A stretch of DNA of 64,000 nt from Limisoma sp963601185 (GTDB lineage: Bacteria; Bacteroidota; Bacteroidia; Bacteroidales; Muribaculaceae). Under the pieces are notes generated by a model that saw only the letters and a list, made by a program, of their open reading frames with translations, was not told the origin of the DNA and searched no databases. The position numbers were made by a program, and so were the translations under genes. The stretch spans positions 1 to 64,000 of the forward strand of contig CAVCEE010000009.1 in the NCBI GenBank assembly GCA_963601185.1, given 5' to 3'. How positions within the stretch are numbered: position 1 is the stretch's first letter; every line of letters starts with the position of its first letter. Of this stretch, positions 8,027-17,466 are shown one piece after another.

Positions 8027-9310
8027 ATGAATCGCCCGAAAATTCAGCCCATAAAAGACCTGCAGATTTTCCGCCCGGAATGCATTCGGTTAGACAATGG
8101 CGCACCGCTATACGTGTTCAACCTCGGAGATCAGGACGCATCGCGCCTTGACGTAATTTTTGAAGGCGGACGGTGCGACGGCGAGAGCCAGACCGAAAGC
8201 GAACTTGTTTCCGCCGTACTCCGCGAGGGCACAGCAAAACATAATGCCGCAGAGATTGCAGAATCGCTCGACTTCTATGGGTCGTGGTTCGGCGATGATG
8301 CCTCCTCCCACAGCATCACACTCTCAATCTACATTCTGAACCGCAACTTTCGCAATGTGGTGTCCACATTGGCTGAAATTGCAATGGAACCGAGTTTTCC
8401 GGAGCACGAATTGCAGACACTGAAATCGGCTGCAAAGACACGGCTGCTGACCAACAGAGAGAAAGTAGCATTCCTCTCGATGGAGACTTTCGCCAAAATC
8501 CATTTCGGAGAAAACTGCAATCTCGGGAAGACTGTGACAGACAAGACAATCGACAACTTGACTTCCGACACGCTCAGACAGTTCCATAACAAATGGTTTC
8601 ATCCAGCCAACATGAAAGTACTCCTCTCGGGTAAAGTGACCGATGAAATGATTGCCATAGTCAACGAAACGTTTGGAGCAATCACTGACGATACCCCACA
8701 CCGCGAGAGCAACAGCGACCGCCCAACTGTCGATTTCAAAGCCACAACGCAGATTGTCAACAAGTCAGGTGCAGTGCAGTCGTGCATACGTATGGGTGCA
8801 CCGGCGATACTGCGTTCCAATCCTGAATACATCCCCCTGCGCATTCTCGTGACAGCTCTGGGCGGATATTTCGGCAGCCGCCTGATGACAAATATCCGCG
8901 AAGACAAAGGCTACACATACGGCATCTCGTCGTCGCTACTCGGCTACAGAGACTCTTCAATTATGATGATTACGAGTCAGTGCGACACATCGTACACTTG
9001 GAAGGTGATTGACGAAATCAAAAAAGAAATTGTCCAACTCCAAACCGAGCCCATTTCAGCGGAAGAGTTAAACAGAGTGAAATCGCACATGCTCAGCGAT
9101 TTGTCACGCACACTCGACACACCGTTCTCGATTGCCGACTACTATGTGTCGATGTTCACCAACCACTTTACGGCAGACTACTTCATCAACCAAGTGGCAA
9201 TAATCAACAGCATCACGCCAGCCGAACTGCTCGACATTGCGCAACGCCATCTGAACGCCGACAACCTCCTCACCGTCATTGCCGGCAACGAGGACTCGCT
9301 CAAGAGTTGA
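8027..9310 (+). CDS. M16 (insulinase) family protein, non-catalytic type
   Basis: A 427-residue member of the pitrilysin/insulinase fold with two M16 halves. The zinc motif HxxEH should lie where residues 59-63 read ELVSA, just before the conserved LREGTAKHNAAEIAESLDF, so this copy should not be a protease. The second half keeps EDKGYTYGISSS, typical of the substrate-clamping partner subunit. Such inactive members usually pair with an active M16 protease, and none is adjacent. There is no signal peptide. It lies 4 bases after kdsB and overlaps the convergent antiporter gene by 11 bases. An in-frame TTG at 8015 is a less likely start. Confidence 0.82.
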   Translation: MNRPKIQPIKDLQIFRPECIRLDNGAPLYVFNLGDQDASRLDVIFEGGRCDGESQTESELVSAVLREGTAKHNAAEIAESLDFYGSWFGDDASSHSITLSIYILNRNFRNVVSTLAEIAMEPSFPEHELQTLKSAAKTRLLTNREKVAFLSMETFAKIHFGENCNLGKTVTDKTIDNLTSDTLRQFHNKWFHPANMKVLLSGKVTDEMIAIVNETFGAITDDTPHRESNSDRPTVDFKATTQIVNKSGAVQSCIRMGAPAILRSNPEYIPLRILVTALGGYFGSRLMTNIREDKGYTYGISSSLLGYRDSSIMMITSQCDTSYTWKVIDEIKKEIVQLQTEPISAEELNRVKSHMLSDLSRTLDTPFSIADYYVSMFTNHFTADYFINQVAIINSITPAELLDIAQRHLNADNLLTVIAGNEDSLKS

Positions 9311-10631
9311 AACGCTTAGGAAACTGGAAGATTATCGACAGGGCGACCACAAATCCTAACACGAAAGGATAATAGAGATGTGGCAATATTGACACCGTGC
9401 TGATGCCAGCCAATGATGCCGCCATAAGCACCTGCGCCCCATAGGGAATCAAGCACTGTGCAACACAGGAACAGGTATCGAGAAGGCTTGCGGTCTTCCG
9501 CGCATCGAGTTTATAGTTTTCGGTTATCTGCCGCGCCATTCCGCCTACGGTTATAATGGCTATGGTGTTGTTGGCAGTACACATATTCACAATCACCACA
9601 AGCAGTGAAATCATTGACTGAGCTCCACGTTTTCCCTTGATGCCTCGCGACATTCTGTCAAGCAGAAACTGGATGCCTCCGTTATACTGGATAAGTCCGA
9701 GCAAGCCCGATGCTAGCAACGTAACGACAATCAGATTGCCCATCGAGTCTACACCCTCGCCCATAAACCCGAGCATCGGGATGAAGTCCACACCGGCATA
9801 GAACAAGCCAACGAGGATTGCCGAGACTATGCCGATTATAAGTACCAACAGCACATTCAGCCCCATCATCGATAGGACAATGACCAACAGATACGGCACA
9901 ATCCGTTGCCACTCACAAGCACCGACACCAACCGGGACATTGACATTTCCGCCAATCACGAAATACAGAACCAGCACCACAAGAGCCGCAGGCAGCGTGA
10001 GCCAAATGTTGACATTAAACTTGTCCCTCATCGAGCAACCTTGAGAGCGCGTTGATGCAATCGTAGTGTCGGATATGAACGACAGATTATCGCCGAAAAA
10101 CGAGCCGCCGACCACAATAGCGACAAACAACGGCACATCGCCACCAACACCTTGCGCAATGCCCACTGCCACAGGCGTAAGAGCCACCACCGTGCCGACC
10201 GATGTGCCGACAGCCATCGAGATGAAACACGCCGCAATAAACAGTCCCGGCATAAGATAGCCAGCAGGCAAAGAATTGATGGTAAGTTTCACCGTAGCAT
10301 CCGTCGCCCCCACCTTCTGCGCCAGCATAGCGAAAGCACCGGCAAGGATGAAAATCCAGATCATGTAAATCACGTCACTGTTGGCAGCCCCGTTGGAAAA
10401 GACCTTGATGCGGTCTCTGAACGGAATTTTGACAGTAGTTGAAATGCCCCAAATCGAGGAAATCACAAAAGCAATGGACAGCGGCACTTTATAGAAATCG
10501 CCGATTACAATCGACAGCCCCACATACAGCAACAAGAACACGATAAGCGGACTCAACGCGAGGAGTCCCTTTGCGGTAGACGGAGAGGTTTCCGAGACAA
10601 TACTTCTATTCAAAATCAATCGTTTTTTCAA
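9300..10631 (-). CDS. Na+/H+ antiporter, NhaC-type
   Basis: Inner-membrane ion antiporter of 443 residues with about eleven hydrophobic segments. Sequence around GTSVGTVVALTPVAVGIA, GGSFFGDNLSFISDTTIAS and ANNTIAIITVGGMARQ matches the NhaC / Na+-H+ antiporter family, with the polar residues of the transport core kept. The ion exchanged is inferred from the family; lactate/malate exchange, as in some relatives, cannot be excluded. The only start that keeps the N-terminus is a TTG at 10631, directly preceded by an in-frame stop. Confidence 0.85.
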   Translation of the reverse strand: MKKRLILNRSIVSETSPSTAKGLLALSPLIVFLLLYVGLSIVIGDFYKVPLSIAFVISSIWGISTTVKIPFRDRIKVFSNGAANSDVIYMIWIFILAGAFAMLAQKVGATDATVKLTINSLPAGYLMPGLFIAACFISMAVGTSVGTVVALTPVAVGIAQGVGGDVPLFVAIVVGGSFFGDNLSFISDTTIASTRSQGCSMRDKFNVNIWLTLPAALVVLVLYFVIGGNVNVPVGVGACEWQRIVPYLLVIVLSMMGLNVLLVLIIGIVSAILVGLFYAGVDFIPMLGFMGEGVDSMGNLIVVTLLASGLLGLIQYNGGIQFLLDRMSRGIKGKRGAQSMISLLVVIVNMCTANNTIAIITVGGMARQITENYKLDARKTASLLDTCSCVAQCLIPYGAQVLMAASLAGISTVSILPHLYYPFVLGFVVALSIIFQFPKRFNS

Positions 10632-10640
10632 TTACAAATG

Positions 10641-10648
10641 CAAAGTTA
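10641..10648 (-). promoter_or_regulatory. -7 box before the antiporter gene
   Basis: Minus-strand TAACTTTG matches TAnnTTTG. Transcription would begin near 10636, leaving about five bases before the TTG start at 10631. No clear -33 element is present. Confidence 0.5.
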
Positions 10649-10745
10649 ATCCTTTTTGTTCTGACATTTAGCCCCCAACAAAAATGTATTTATAAAATTT
10701 TGCCTTTGAACTTATATTTTTAATTACTTTGTGACAGGAAATTCT

Positions 10746-10753
10746 TATCTTTG
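10746..10753 (+). promoter_or_regulatory. -7 box before the phosphofructokinase gene
   Basis: TATCTTTG is an exact -7 match 42 bases before the ATG at 10796. A TTTG lies at 10728-10731, but the 14-base spacing is short. Confidence 0.5.
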
Positions 10754-10795
10754 TACCCAGAAACTACAACAAATATTTAACATTATATAATTATT

Positions 10796-12454
10796 ATGGC
10801 AAAGAAAAGTCCATTACAGATTGCACGCGCAGCCTATAAGCCAAAATTGCCACAGGCATTGTGCGGCGCAGTCAAAGTAATCGAAGGAGAACCAACTCAG
10901 TCAGTTGCAAACCAGGCAGAAATCAAGGAACTGTTCCCTGAGACTTACGGTCTTCCTGTTCTCAAGTTTGATGTTGACTCATCTGCAAAAGTAAAGGCAA
11001 AAGAGCCTATCAACGTAGGCGTAATCCTTTCTGGCGGTCAGGCTCCCGGTGGACACAATGTTATCAGCGGTTTGTTTGATGGCATCAAATCAATCAACAA
11101 AGACAGCCGCCTCTATGGCTTCCTTCTCGGTCCTGGCGGTCTTGTTGACCACAAATATGTAGAATTGACCAGTCAAATTATCGACGACTACCGCAACACA
11201 GGCGGTTTCGACATCATCGGTTCTGGCCGTACAAAACTGGAAAAGAAAGAGCAGTTCGACAAAGGTCTTGAAATCCTGAAAGAACTCAACATCAAGGCTC
11301 TCGTAATCATCGGCGGTGACGACTCCAACACTAACGCAGCCGTATTGGCAGAATACTACAAGCAAATCAACGCCGGCGTTCAGGTAATCGGTTGTCCTAA
11401 GACAATCGACGGTGACTTGAAGAACGACGTTATCGAGGTTTCTTTCGGTTTCGACACAGCCTGCAAGGTATATTCAGAGGTTATCGGCAACATCCAGCGC
11501 GACTGCAACTCTGCAAAGAAATACTGGCACTTCATCAAATTGATGGGTCGCTCGGCATCTCACATCGCATTGGAGTGCGCACTTCAGGTGCAGCCTAACG
11601 TCTGCATCGTGTCGGAAGAGGTTGAGGCAAAGAATATGACCCTCAGCGACGTTGTGAACTACATCGCCGACATCGTGGCAGCACGCGCAAAAGACGGCAA
11701 CAACTTCGGTACAGTCCTCATTCCAGAGGGTCTTATCGAGTTTATCCCTGCAATGAAGGCTCTTATCGCAGAACTTAACGACCTCCTCGCAAGCAAGGGC
11801 GAAGAGTTTGCAAAAGTTGCAAAAGACAAGCAGCGCCAGTTTATCATCGACAACTTGTCGAAGGCTAACGCTGACATCTACGCCAGCCTTCCAGAAGGCG
11901 TTGCTCGCCAACTTTCACTCGACCGCGACCCACACGGAAACGTACAGGTATCGCTCATCGAGACAGAAAAGTTGCTTAGCGAAATGGTTGGCAACCGCCT
12001 CGCAGAAATGCGTGCGGCTGGAAACTACAACGGCAAGTTCTCTCCTCTCCACCACTTCTTCGGCTACGAAGGACGTTGCGCTGATCCTACAAACTTCGAT
12101 GCAGACTACTGCTACGCACTCGGTTTCAACGCATCTCAACTCATCAAGGCCGGCGTAACAGGCTATATGTCGTCTGTACGCAACCTCACCAAGCCATCAG
12201 TACAATGGATTGCTGGCGGTATTCCTATCACTATGATGATGAATATGGAGCGCCGCAACGGCGAGATGAAGCCAGTTATCCAAAAGGCATTGGTAAAATT
12301 GGACGGCGGTCCTTTCAAGAAGTTTGCCGAAAACCGCGAGAAATGGGCAAAGGAAACAAGTTATGTTTACCCTGGTCCAATCCAATACTTCGGCCCGGCA
12401 GAAGTTTGCGACCTTCCGCCAAAAACTTTGGTTTACGAACAACAAGGTAAATAA
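10796..12454 (+). CDS. pfp: Pyrophosphate--fructose 6-phosphate 1-phosphotransferase
   Basis: Reversibly phosphorylates fructose 6-phosphate with pyrophosphate in place of ATP, in glycolysis and gluconeogenesis. At 552 residues it matches the long PPi-dependent group. The diagnostic residues are visible: GGDDS where ATP enzymes have GGDGS, and PKTIDGDL where ATP enzymes have a glycine in place of the lysine. SGGQAPGGHNVISGL forms the phosphate loop and KLMGRSASH the sugar-binding site. It stands alone between its own -7 box and a strong terminator. Confidence 0.95.
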   Translation: MAKKSPLQIARAAYKPKLPQALCGAVKVIEGEPTQSVANQAEIKELFPETYGLPVLKFDVDSSAKVKAKEPINVGVILSGGQAPGGHNVISGLFDGIKSINKDSRLYGFLLGPGGLVDHKYVELTSQIIDDYRNTGGFDIIGSGRTKLEKKEQFDKGLEILKELNIKALVIIGGDDSNTNAAVLAEYYKQINAGVQVIGCPKTIDGDLKNDVIEVSFGFDTACKVYSEVIGNIQRDCNSAKKYWHFIKLMGRSASHIALECALQVQPNVCIVSEEVEAKNMTLSDVVNYIADIVAARAKDGNNFGTVLIPEGLIEFIPAMKALIAELNDLLASKGEEFAKVAKDKQRQFIIDNLSKANADIYASLPEGVARQLSLDRDPHGNVQVSLIETEKLLSEMVGNRLAEMRAAGNYNGKFSPLHHFFGYEGRCADPTNFDADYCYALGFNASQLIKAGVTGYMSSVRNLTKPSVQWIAGGIPITMMMNMERRNGEMKPVIQKALVKLDGGPFKKFAENREKWAKETSYVYPGPIQYFGPAEVCDLPPKTLVYEQQGK

Positions 12455-12479
12455 ATATTTTTAACTCAAGGCTTGCAAT

Positions 12480-12520
12480 GAATAGTCCGGGTGCCGTAAG
12501 GTGACTCGGACTATTTTTTT
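12480..12520 (+). terminator. Rho-independent terminator of pfp
   Basis: AATAGTCCG (12481-12489) pairs with CGGACTATT (12507-12515), followed by a run of seven T residues. Confidence 0.9.
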
Positions 12521-12556
12521 GTCGCCCAAATATTTTCTTTATCACGCGAAATAGAC

Positions 12557-12564
12557 TACTTTTG
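12557..12564 (+). promoter_or_regulatory. -7 box before cdsA
   Basis: TACTTTTG is an exact TAnnTTTG match; the -33 region is only T-rich. It would start the cdsA-purM-mltF transcript near 12569. Confidence 0.5.
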
Positions 12565-12610
12565 TACAATATAAAAATTGCTTTTTCAACGCAACCAAAT
12601 TGTCATTGAA

Positions 12611-13432
12611 ATGAAGAAATTACTCATCCGCACCGCAACTGGACTTATCTATGTAGCTTTGCTTCTTTCAGCCACTTTATGCGGCCAATGGGCATTTCTC
12701 ATAATATTCAGCATCATTCTCGCTGTCGGCATCTTCGAACTCCGCAGACTTTGTCTCGGCGACAAATCTTCGCCAGTTTACGACATTGTCGACATCATCG
12801 GTGGTCTGACCCTTTTCAACTCGTCGTTTTTCAGTTGTTCTTCATCAGTCAATCAGGAGAACACCGTGTGGATTGCGGCAATCTATCTGATTGTGCGGTT
12901 GTTGCTCCAACTTTACGACAAGAAGCGCAACCCAGTGGAACAGTTGGGCGTGTCGTTTTTGGCAGTGCTTTATCTCGTTCTGCCACTGTCGCTTATAAAC
13001 CGCCTTTATTTCGAAGCAAACGGACACACCACCCTTCTGGCCTGCCTGATATTTATCTGGGTCAACGACACCGGCGCATACTGCGTAGGCTCGCTGTTCG
13101 GCCGTCACCGCCTTTTTGAGCGCGTATCGCCGAAGAAGTCGTGGGAAGGATTTTGGGGCGGTATGATTTTCACCATCGTTTCCGCCGTGATTATCGGTGC
13201 ATATTTCTGCACATATTTCAACGAATTTACAATCACCCAATGGGTTGGACTCTCGATAATTGTTACACTGTTCTCAACGTGGGGCGATTTGATTGAGTCG
13301 ATGATAAAACGCTCTGTGGGCGTAAAGGACTCCGGAAACATACTCCCCGAGCACGGCGGTATTCTCGACCGTATCGACAGTCTGCTGCTCGTAGTTCCGG
13401 CAGTTCTACTATACATTTATTTTGCAATCTGA
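12611..13432 (+). CDS. cdsA: Phosphatidate cytidylyltransferase (CDP-diacylglycerol synthase)
   Basis: Inner-membrane enzyme converting phosphatidic acid and CTP to CDP-diacylglycerol, the precursor of all phospholipids. The 273-residue protein has about seven or eight hydrophobic segments and the C-terminal CDP-DAG synthase signature (SVGVKDSGNILPEHGGILDR, with its acidic residues). The frame is open from a TTG at 12578, but the ATG at 12611 begins a normal charged N-terminus (MKKLLIR). Followed after 15 bases by purM. Confidence 0.94.
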   Translation: MKKLLIRTATGLIYVALLLSATLCGQWAFLIIFSIILAVGIFELRRLCLGDKSSPVYDIVDIIGGLTLFNSSFFSCSSSVNQENTVWIAAIYLIVRLLLQLYDKKRNPVEQLGVSFLAVLYLVLPLSLINRLYFEANGHTTLLACLIFIWVNDTGAYCVGSLFGRHRLFERVSPKKSWEGFWGGMIFTIVSAVIIGAYFCTYFNEFTITQWVGLSIIVTLFSTWGDLIESMIKRSVGVKDSGNILPEHGGILDRIDSLLLVVPAVLLYIYFAI

Positions 13433-13447
13433 TAAAAACCAATCATA

Positions 13448-14614
13448 ATGAGCAATCAACGATATGACCTTCGCGGAGTTTCCGCATCGAAAGAAGACGT
13501 GCACAACGCAATCAAGAATGTCGACAAAGGATTGTATCCAAAGGCATTCTGTAAAATCATCCCCGACATCCTTTGCGGCGACAGTGAGTATTGCAACATC
13601 ATGCACGCTGACGGCGCCGGCACAAAATCATCGTTGGCCTACGCCTATTGGAAAGAGACCGGCGACTTGAGCGTATGGAAAGGCATTGCGCAAGATGCGC
13701 TCATTATGAACATCGACGACTTGCTTTGTGTCGGAGCAACCGACAACATCCTCCTGTCGTCAACCATCGGACGCAACAAACTCCTCATTCCTGGAGAAGT
13801 GATTGCAGCCATCATCAACGGTACTGAAGAACTCCTTACAGAACTGCGTGAACTCGGTGTGGGCATCTACAGCACTGGCGGCGAAACTGCCGACGTGGGC
13901 GACCTTGTGCGCACAATCATCGTAGACAGCACTGTTACCTGCCGTATGCGCCGTACCGATGTGGTGAACAACGCAAATATCGCCGGTGGCGACGTAATCG
14001 TGGGTATGGCTTCATGCGGCAAGGCTAGTTACGAGCACGAATACAACGGCGGTATGGGCAGCAACGGTCTGACATCTGCACGCCACGATGTGTTTGCTAA
14101 ATACCTCGCAGAAAAATACCCGGAGACCTACGACAAGAGCGTGCCCGACGAACTGATTTATTCAGGCGGTCTGAAACTCACAGACAAGATTGAAGAGACA
14201 GGCTTGACTGCAGGACAACTGGTGCTCTCTCCTACCCGTACATACGCTCCTGTGATCAAGAAATTGCTCGACCTTATCCGTCCGCACATCCACGGTATGG
14301 TACACTGTAGCGGCGGCGCACAGACAAAGGTTATGCACTTTGTGGAAAACAAGCACGTCATCAAGGACAATCTGTTCCCTGTTCCTCCTTTGTTCCGCAT
14401 CATCCAAGAGCAATCTGGCACAGACTGGAAAGAAATGTACAAGGTATTCAATATGGGTCACCGTATGGAGGTCTATGTATCTCCAGAAGATGCTCAGACA
14501 GTCATCGACGTTGCCAAATCGTTTGACATCGATGCACGCATCGTAGGTCGCGTAGAAGACGCTCCTGCCAACAAACTGACCATCAAGTCAGAGTTCGGCA
14601 CATTTGAATATTAA
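13448..14614 (+). CDS. purM: Phosphoribosylformylglycinamidine cyclo-ligase (AIR synthase), divergent form
   Basis: Predicted to close the imidazole ring of aminoimidazole ribotide in purine synthesis, using ATP. The 388-residue protein keeps the PurM-superfamily core: HADGAGTKSS near residue 54, NIDDLLCVGAT, TGGETADVGDLVRT and the C-terminal GHRMEVYV. It is longer and more divergent than proteobacterial PurM, as is usual in Bacteroidota. Other PurM-fold enzymes (PurL, ThiL, HypE) are alternatives, but the GGETAD motif favours PurM. It sits between cdsA and an MltF-like gene with 15- and 11-base gaps. Confidence 0.78.
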   Translation: MSNQRYDLRGVSASKEDVHNAIKNVDKGLYPKAFCKIIPDILCGDSEYCNIMHADGAGTKSSLAYAYWKETGDLSVWKGIAQDALIMNIDDLLCVGATDNILLSSTIGRNKLLIPGEVIAAIINGTEELLTELRELGVGIYSTGGETADVGDLVRTIIVDSTVTCRMRRTDVVNNANIAGGDVIVGMASCGKASYEHEYNGGMGSNGLTSARHDVFAKYLAEKYPETYDKSVPDELIYSGGLKLTDKIEETGLTAGQLVLSPTRTYAPVIKKLLDLIRPHIHGMVHCSGGAQTKVMHFVENKHVIKDNLFPVPPLFRIIQEQSGTDWKEMYKVFNMGHRMEVYVSPEDAQTVIDVAKSFDIDARIVGRVEDAPANKLTIKSEFGTFEY

Positions 14615-14625
14615 CTGTCCGCAAG

Positions 14626-16014
14626 ATGAAACGGCTCTCCATAACCATTTGTTTGCTTGTCGCTCTATTTTTCAGCATGGCAAACATCGGTTGTGGGAAA
14701 AAGAGTGCAGAGGCTGCGCCGGTCGACTCGCTGACGCAGCGACTGCACGACACCATCGTTGTAGGCACACTGTACAGCCCGACATCCTACTTCCTTTACA
14801 AAGGCAACCTTATGGGTTATCACTACGACCTGATCCAGAAGTTTGCCAAGGACAACCACACGCACATCGAGTTCAAGGTGATGCGCAATTTGGCGTCTTT
14901 GCTCAGCCTGCTTGACTCCGCAAAAATCGACATCATCGCCTACAACATTCCAATGACCACGGAATACAAGAAGGAGGTGATGCACTGCGGCATCGAGAAC
15001 ATCAACCACCAGGTTCTGATACAGCCAAAGGTTGACGGCAAGCGCAAGTTCAGCGACGTGACGCAACTCGTAGGGCAAACCGTGGTAGTAGAGAAAGGCA
15101 CACGCTACGAATCGCGTATGCACAACCTCAACAATGAGTTGGGCGGCGGCATAAAGATTGAAGCAATCAAGAACGACACGCTCATCTCGGAGGACCTTGT
15201 TGAGATGGTCGCATCGGGAGCAATTCCTCTGACCGTGGTTGACAGCGACATTGCAAAACTCAACCACACATACTACGACGACATTGACATCAGTCTTGCC
15301 GTTAGTTTTCCGCAGAAATCGGCGTGGGCGGTGCGTAAGGACGACAAGTGGCTCGCCGAAGCCGTGGATAAATGGGCGAAGAACCCAAACGTAATAAAAG
15401 CCGAGAAAGAACTGTACCAGCACTATTTCGAGCAAAGTAAAGCCATCAAAGGCAAGAATGGCGGCGTGAAGGACATCCACCACGGCGTGATTTCGGAATA
15501 CGACCACCTGTTCAAGACCTATGCCCACAACATCGGCTGGGACTGGCGGCTGCTTGCGGCACAAGCCTTCGTAGAGTCGCATTTCGACCCCGAAGCGACA
15601 TCGTGGGCAGGAGCGCGCGGACTGATGCAACTGATGCCGGCAACAGCGGCACACTACGGCCACAAAGGCGCATCAATCACCGACCCCGACAACAGTGTCT
15701 ATGCAGCATCGCGCTACATAAAAGACCTCAACCGCATCTTGTCTGCCTATGTGAAGGACAAGGACGAGCGCATCAAATTCATTCTGGCAGCATACAACTC
15801 CGGCATTGCCCACATCTATGATGCCATCGCGCTGGCGAAGAAATACGGCAAAGACCCTACCATCTGGCACAACAACGTGAGCGATGCATTAATGCTGAAA
15901 TCCAACCCGGAATACTACAACGACGAAGTGTGCCGCTACGGATATTTCCGTGGCCGCCAAACGGTGGAATATGTAAAGGAAGTAACCCGAATCTATTCGG
16001 CGTTCAAAAACTGA
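14626..16014 (+). CDS. MltF-like membrane-bound lytic murein transglycosylase
   Basis: A 462-residue envelope protein joining an extracellular solute-binding-protein type domain (about 45-275) with a C-terminal SLT lysozyme-like domain (about 295-440). The catalytic glutamate lies in AAQAFVESHFDP, followed by SWAGARGLMQLMPATA and the AAYNSG motif. The N-terminus is a signal peptide ending NIGC, probably a lipoprotein acylation site with a non-standard lipobox. MltF cleaves peptidoglycan to 1,6-anhydro products, and its N-terminal domain regulates activity in response to muropeptides. The stop is 4 bases from the convergent CBM9-like gene. Confidence 0.88.
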   Translation: MKRLSITICLLVALFFSMANIGCGKKSAEAAPVDSLTQRLHDTIVVGTLYSPTSYFLYKGNLMGYHYDLIQKFAKDNHTHIEFKVMRNLASLLSLLDSAKIDIIAYNIPMTTEYKKEVMHCGIENINHQVLIQPKVDGKRKFSDVTQLVGQTVVVEKGTRYESRMHNLNNELGGGIKIEAIKNDTLISEDLVEMVASGAIPLTVVDSDIAKLNHTYYDDIDISLAVSFPQKSAWAVRKDDKWLAEAVDKWAKNPNVIKAEKELYQHYFEQSKAIKGKNGGVKDIHHGVISEYDHLFKTYAHNIGWDWRLLAAQAFVESHFDPEATSWAGARGLMQLMPATAAHYGHKGASITDPDNSVYAASRYIKDLNRILSAYVKDKDERIKFILAAYNSGIAHIYDAIALAKKYGKDPTIWHNNVSDALMLKSNPEYYNDEVCRYGYFRGRQTVEYVKEVTRIYSAFKN

Positions 16015-16018
16015 GCCA

Positions 16019-16675
16019 TTATGCCATCTCAAACGTGCCGAAGCATTCAGGACGGTGAAAATCAGGTTTTATAGCCTGTATTGGAGCCCAACTCAGATAG
16101 TGAGGCATACTTGTTGCCGAAGCGCATTTGTAAAGATTTCCGTATAACTCCTCTGGAGTCCCTTCAGCCCCATTCCGAATTAGTTCGAAAGGAATAGCCA
16201 CTGCCAGTTCCCAGTTGAACATTCCTTCCAGTTCCTGGAAAGGAGTGTTTCCGCAGGAAGCATAACGCTTGACCGTAGCCAGTTGCTCATCGGTCAACCT
16301 TGTGGGATTACTGCGTTCAACACGGTGGGAGGCATTGATTGCCCCGATGCAGTTGAACTCAAAGTTCCAGTATTCTTCGCTGTCAGGGTCTTGCAGGAAA
16401 ATCTCAACACAACTGTCCTCGCAAACGCTGCTGTTGTTCTTATAGTTCACCGCACGCAGATAGTTGCAACGGACAAAGAAATCCACATAAAGATACTTCT
16501 CGCTATAGGCCATCGCAAAGACCGTAATTGGATGGTAAGGGTATTCTACCGCCCAATTCACACAGTTAATTCCGTGCTTCGGACAGTGTTCTTCCATAAA
16601 TGCCGCTGCCGACTGCATATCCATATCGTCCAATTCCGGACAATAAAACACGCTCAATGATTTGTCCTCATTCAT
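16019..16675 (-). CDS. CBM9-like (carbohydrate-binding family 9-like) protein
   Basis: A 218-residue protein resembling the CBM9/DOMON-like beta sandwich seen as 'carbohydrate-binding family 9-like' proteins: VNWAVEYPYHP, LYVDFFVR, EIFLQD and WNFEFNCIGAI. It has no signal peptide and no catalytic domain, so it appears to be a free cytoplasmic binding module, unusual for the fold. It overlaps the upstream LysE-type exporter gene by 4 bases (ATGA), suggesting coupled translation. The ligand is unknown. Confidence 0.7.
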   Translation of the reverse strand: MNEDKSLSVFYCPELDDMDMQSAAAFMEEHCPKHGINCVNWAVEYPYHPITVFAMAYSEKYLYVDFFVRCNYLRAVNYKNNSSVCEDSCVEIFLQDPDSEEYWNFEFNCIGAINASHRVERSNPTRLTDEQLATVKRYASCGNTPFQELEGMFNWELAVAIPFELIRNGAEGTPEELYGNLYKCASATSMPHYLSWAPIQAIKPDFHRPECFGTFEMA

Positions 16676-17313
16676 AACATTTCAATTACAGATAATCCGA
16701 TTCCTATTACCGACATCAGGCAGATAAGACTGCCAATGATGATGTTTATCAGCCACATGCTTCTCACGTTGAACTTGCCGCGCACCTTGCTCACGAAATA
16801 GGTTATCACAAACCACCACAGCAATGCGCCCACGATAATTGACAGGAACGCGATGAAATAGCCGTAGACCGTCGATATGTTTGACAAGAAGTTAAACCGT
16901 GCATACAGACCTATGATTAGGAATATGATCAACGGATTGGAGAACGTGAACAGGAAGCCCGTTATCAGGTCCTGCACATAGTTGTTTTTCACCGGCAATC
17001 CGGCACGCGTCTTCATCATCTTTGCCGGATTCTTGCGCGCAATGTAGATGCCAAATCCCAACAACACGAAACTGCCGAATATCTGCAACGCCAACTGGTG
17101 TTCCTCGATGAAATTGATCACAAACGAGAGACCGAGCCCAGTGAGCAAACAATAGAACAAATCAGAGAAAGAGGCACCGACCCCCGTAAAGAAGCCCGAC
17201 GCCCTGCCTTTATTTAGAGTTCGCTGGATGCACAACATTCCGATTGGGCCCATTGGTGCCGAGATGAGGATGCCGATTGACAAGCCAGCAATGATTATTT
17301 TCAAAATCTCCAT
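16672..17313 (-). CDS. LysE family translocator
   Basis: Inner-membrane exporter of about six helices, 213 residues. The N-terminal GLSIGILISAPMGPIGMLCIQRTL carries the conserved proline-glycine motif of the LysE/RhtB superfamily, and FSNPLIIFLIIG matches the second conserved block. The family exports amino acids or related small molecules, but the substrate here is unknown. A -7 box lies at 17321-17328, leaving almost no leader. Confidence 0.84.
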   Translation of the reverse strand: MEILKIIIAGLSIGILISAPMGPIGMLCIQRTLNKGRASGFFTGVGASFSDLFYCLLTGLGLSFVINFIEEHQLALQIFGSFVLLGFGIYIARKNPAKMMKTRAGLPVKNNYVQDLITGFLFTFSNPLIIFLIIGLYARFNFLSNISTVYGYFIAFLSIIVGALLWWFVITYFVSKVRGKFNVRSMWLINIIIGSLICLMSVIGIGLSVIEML

Positions 17314-17320
17314 ATCTTTG

Positions 17321-17328
17321 CAAAATTA
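17321..17328 (-). promoter_or_regulatory. -7 box before the LysE-type gene
   Basis: Minus-strand TAATTTTG matches TAnnTTTG, 7 bases before the ATG at 17313, so the transcript would be nearly leaderless. No -33 element is evident. Confidence 0.4.
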
Positions 17329-17405
17329 AGCAATATTGCCCAATTATCGTAAATCATTACGGCAAAATAGGCTTTACAAATGGCGAATATTTCCTAAATA
17401 ACCGA

Positions 17406-17444
17406 CAAAAAGTAAGGAGTGCCGCCATCGGCTGGCAGCACTCC
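17406..17444 (-). terminator. Terminator of the etfB-etfA-dehydrogenase operon
   Basis: On the minus strand GGAGTGC (17438-17444) pairs with GCACTCC (17416-17422), with an inner GCCA/TGGC stem, followed by TTACTTTTTG. Confidence 0.8.
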
Positions 17445-17466
17445 CTGAAAATCTATGACGATTTGT

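Noticed and set aside
14665..15663. Open frame of 332 codons on the minus strand
   Set aside because: Antisense to the MltF-like gene, which has clear domains and a catalytic glutamate.
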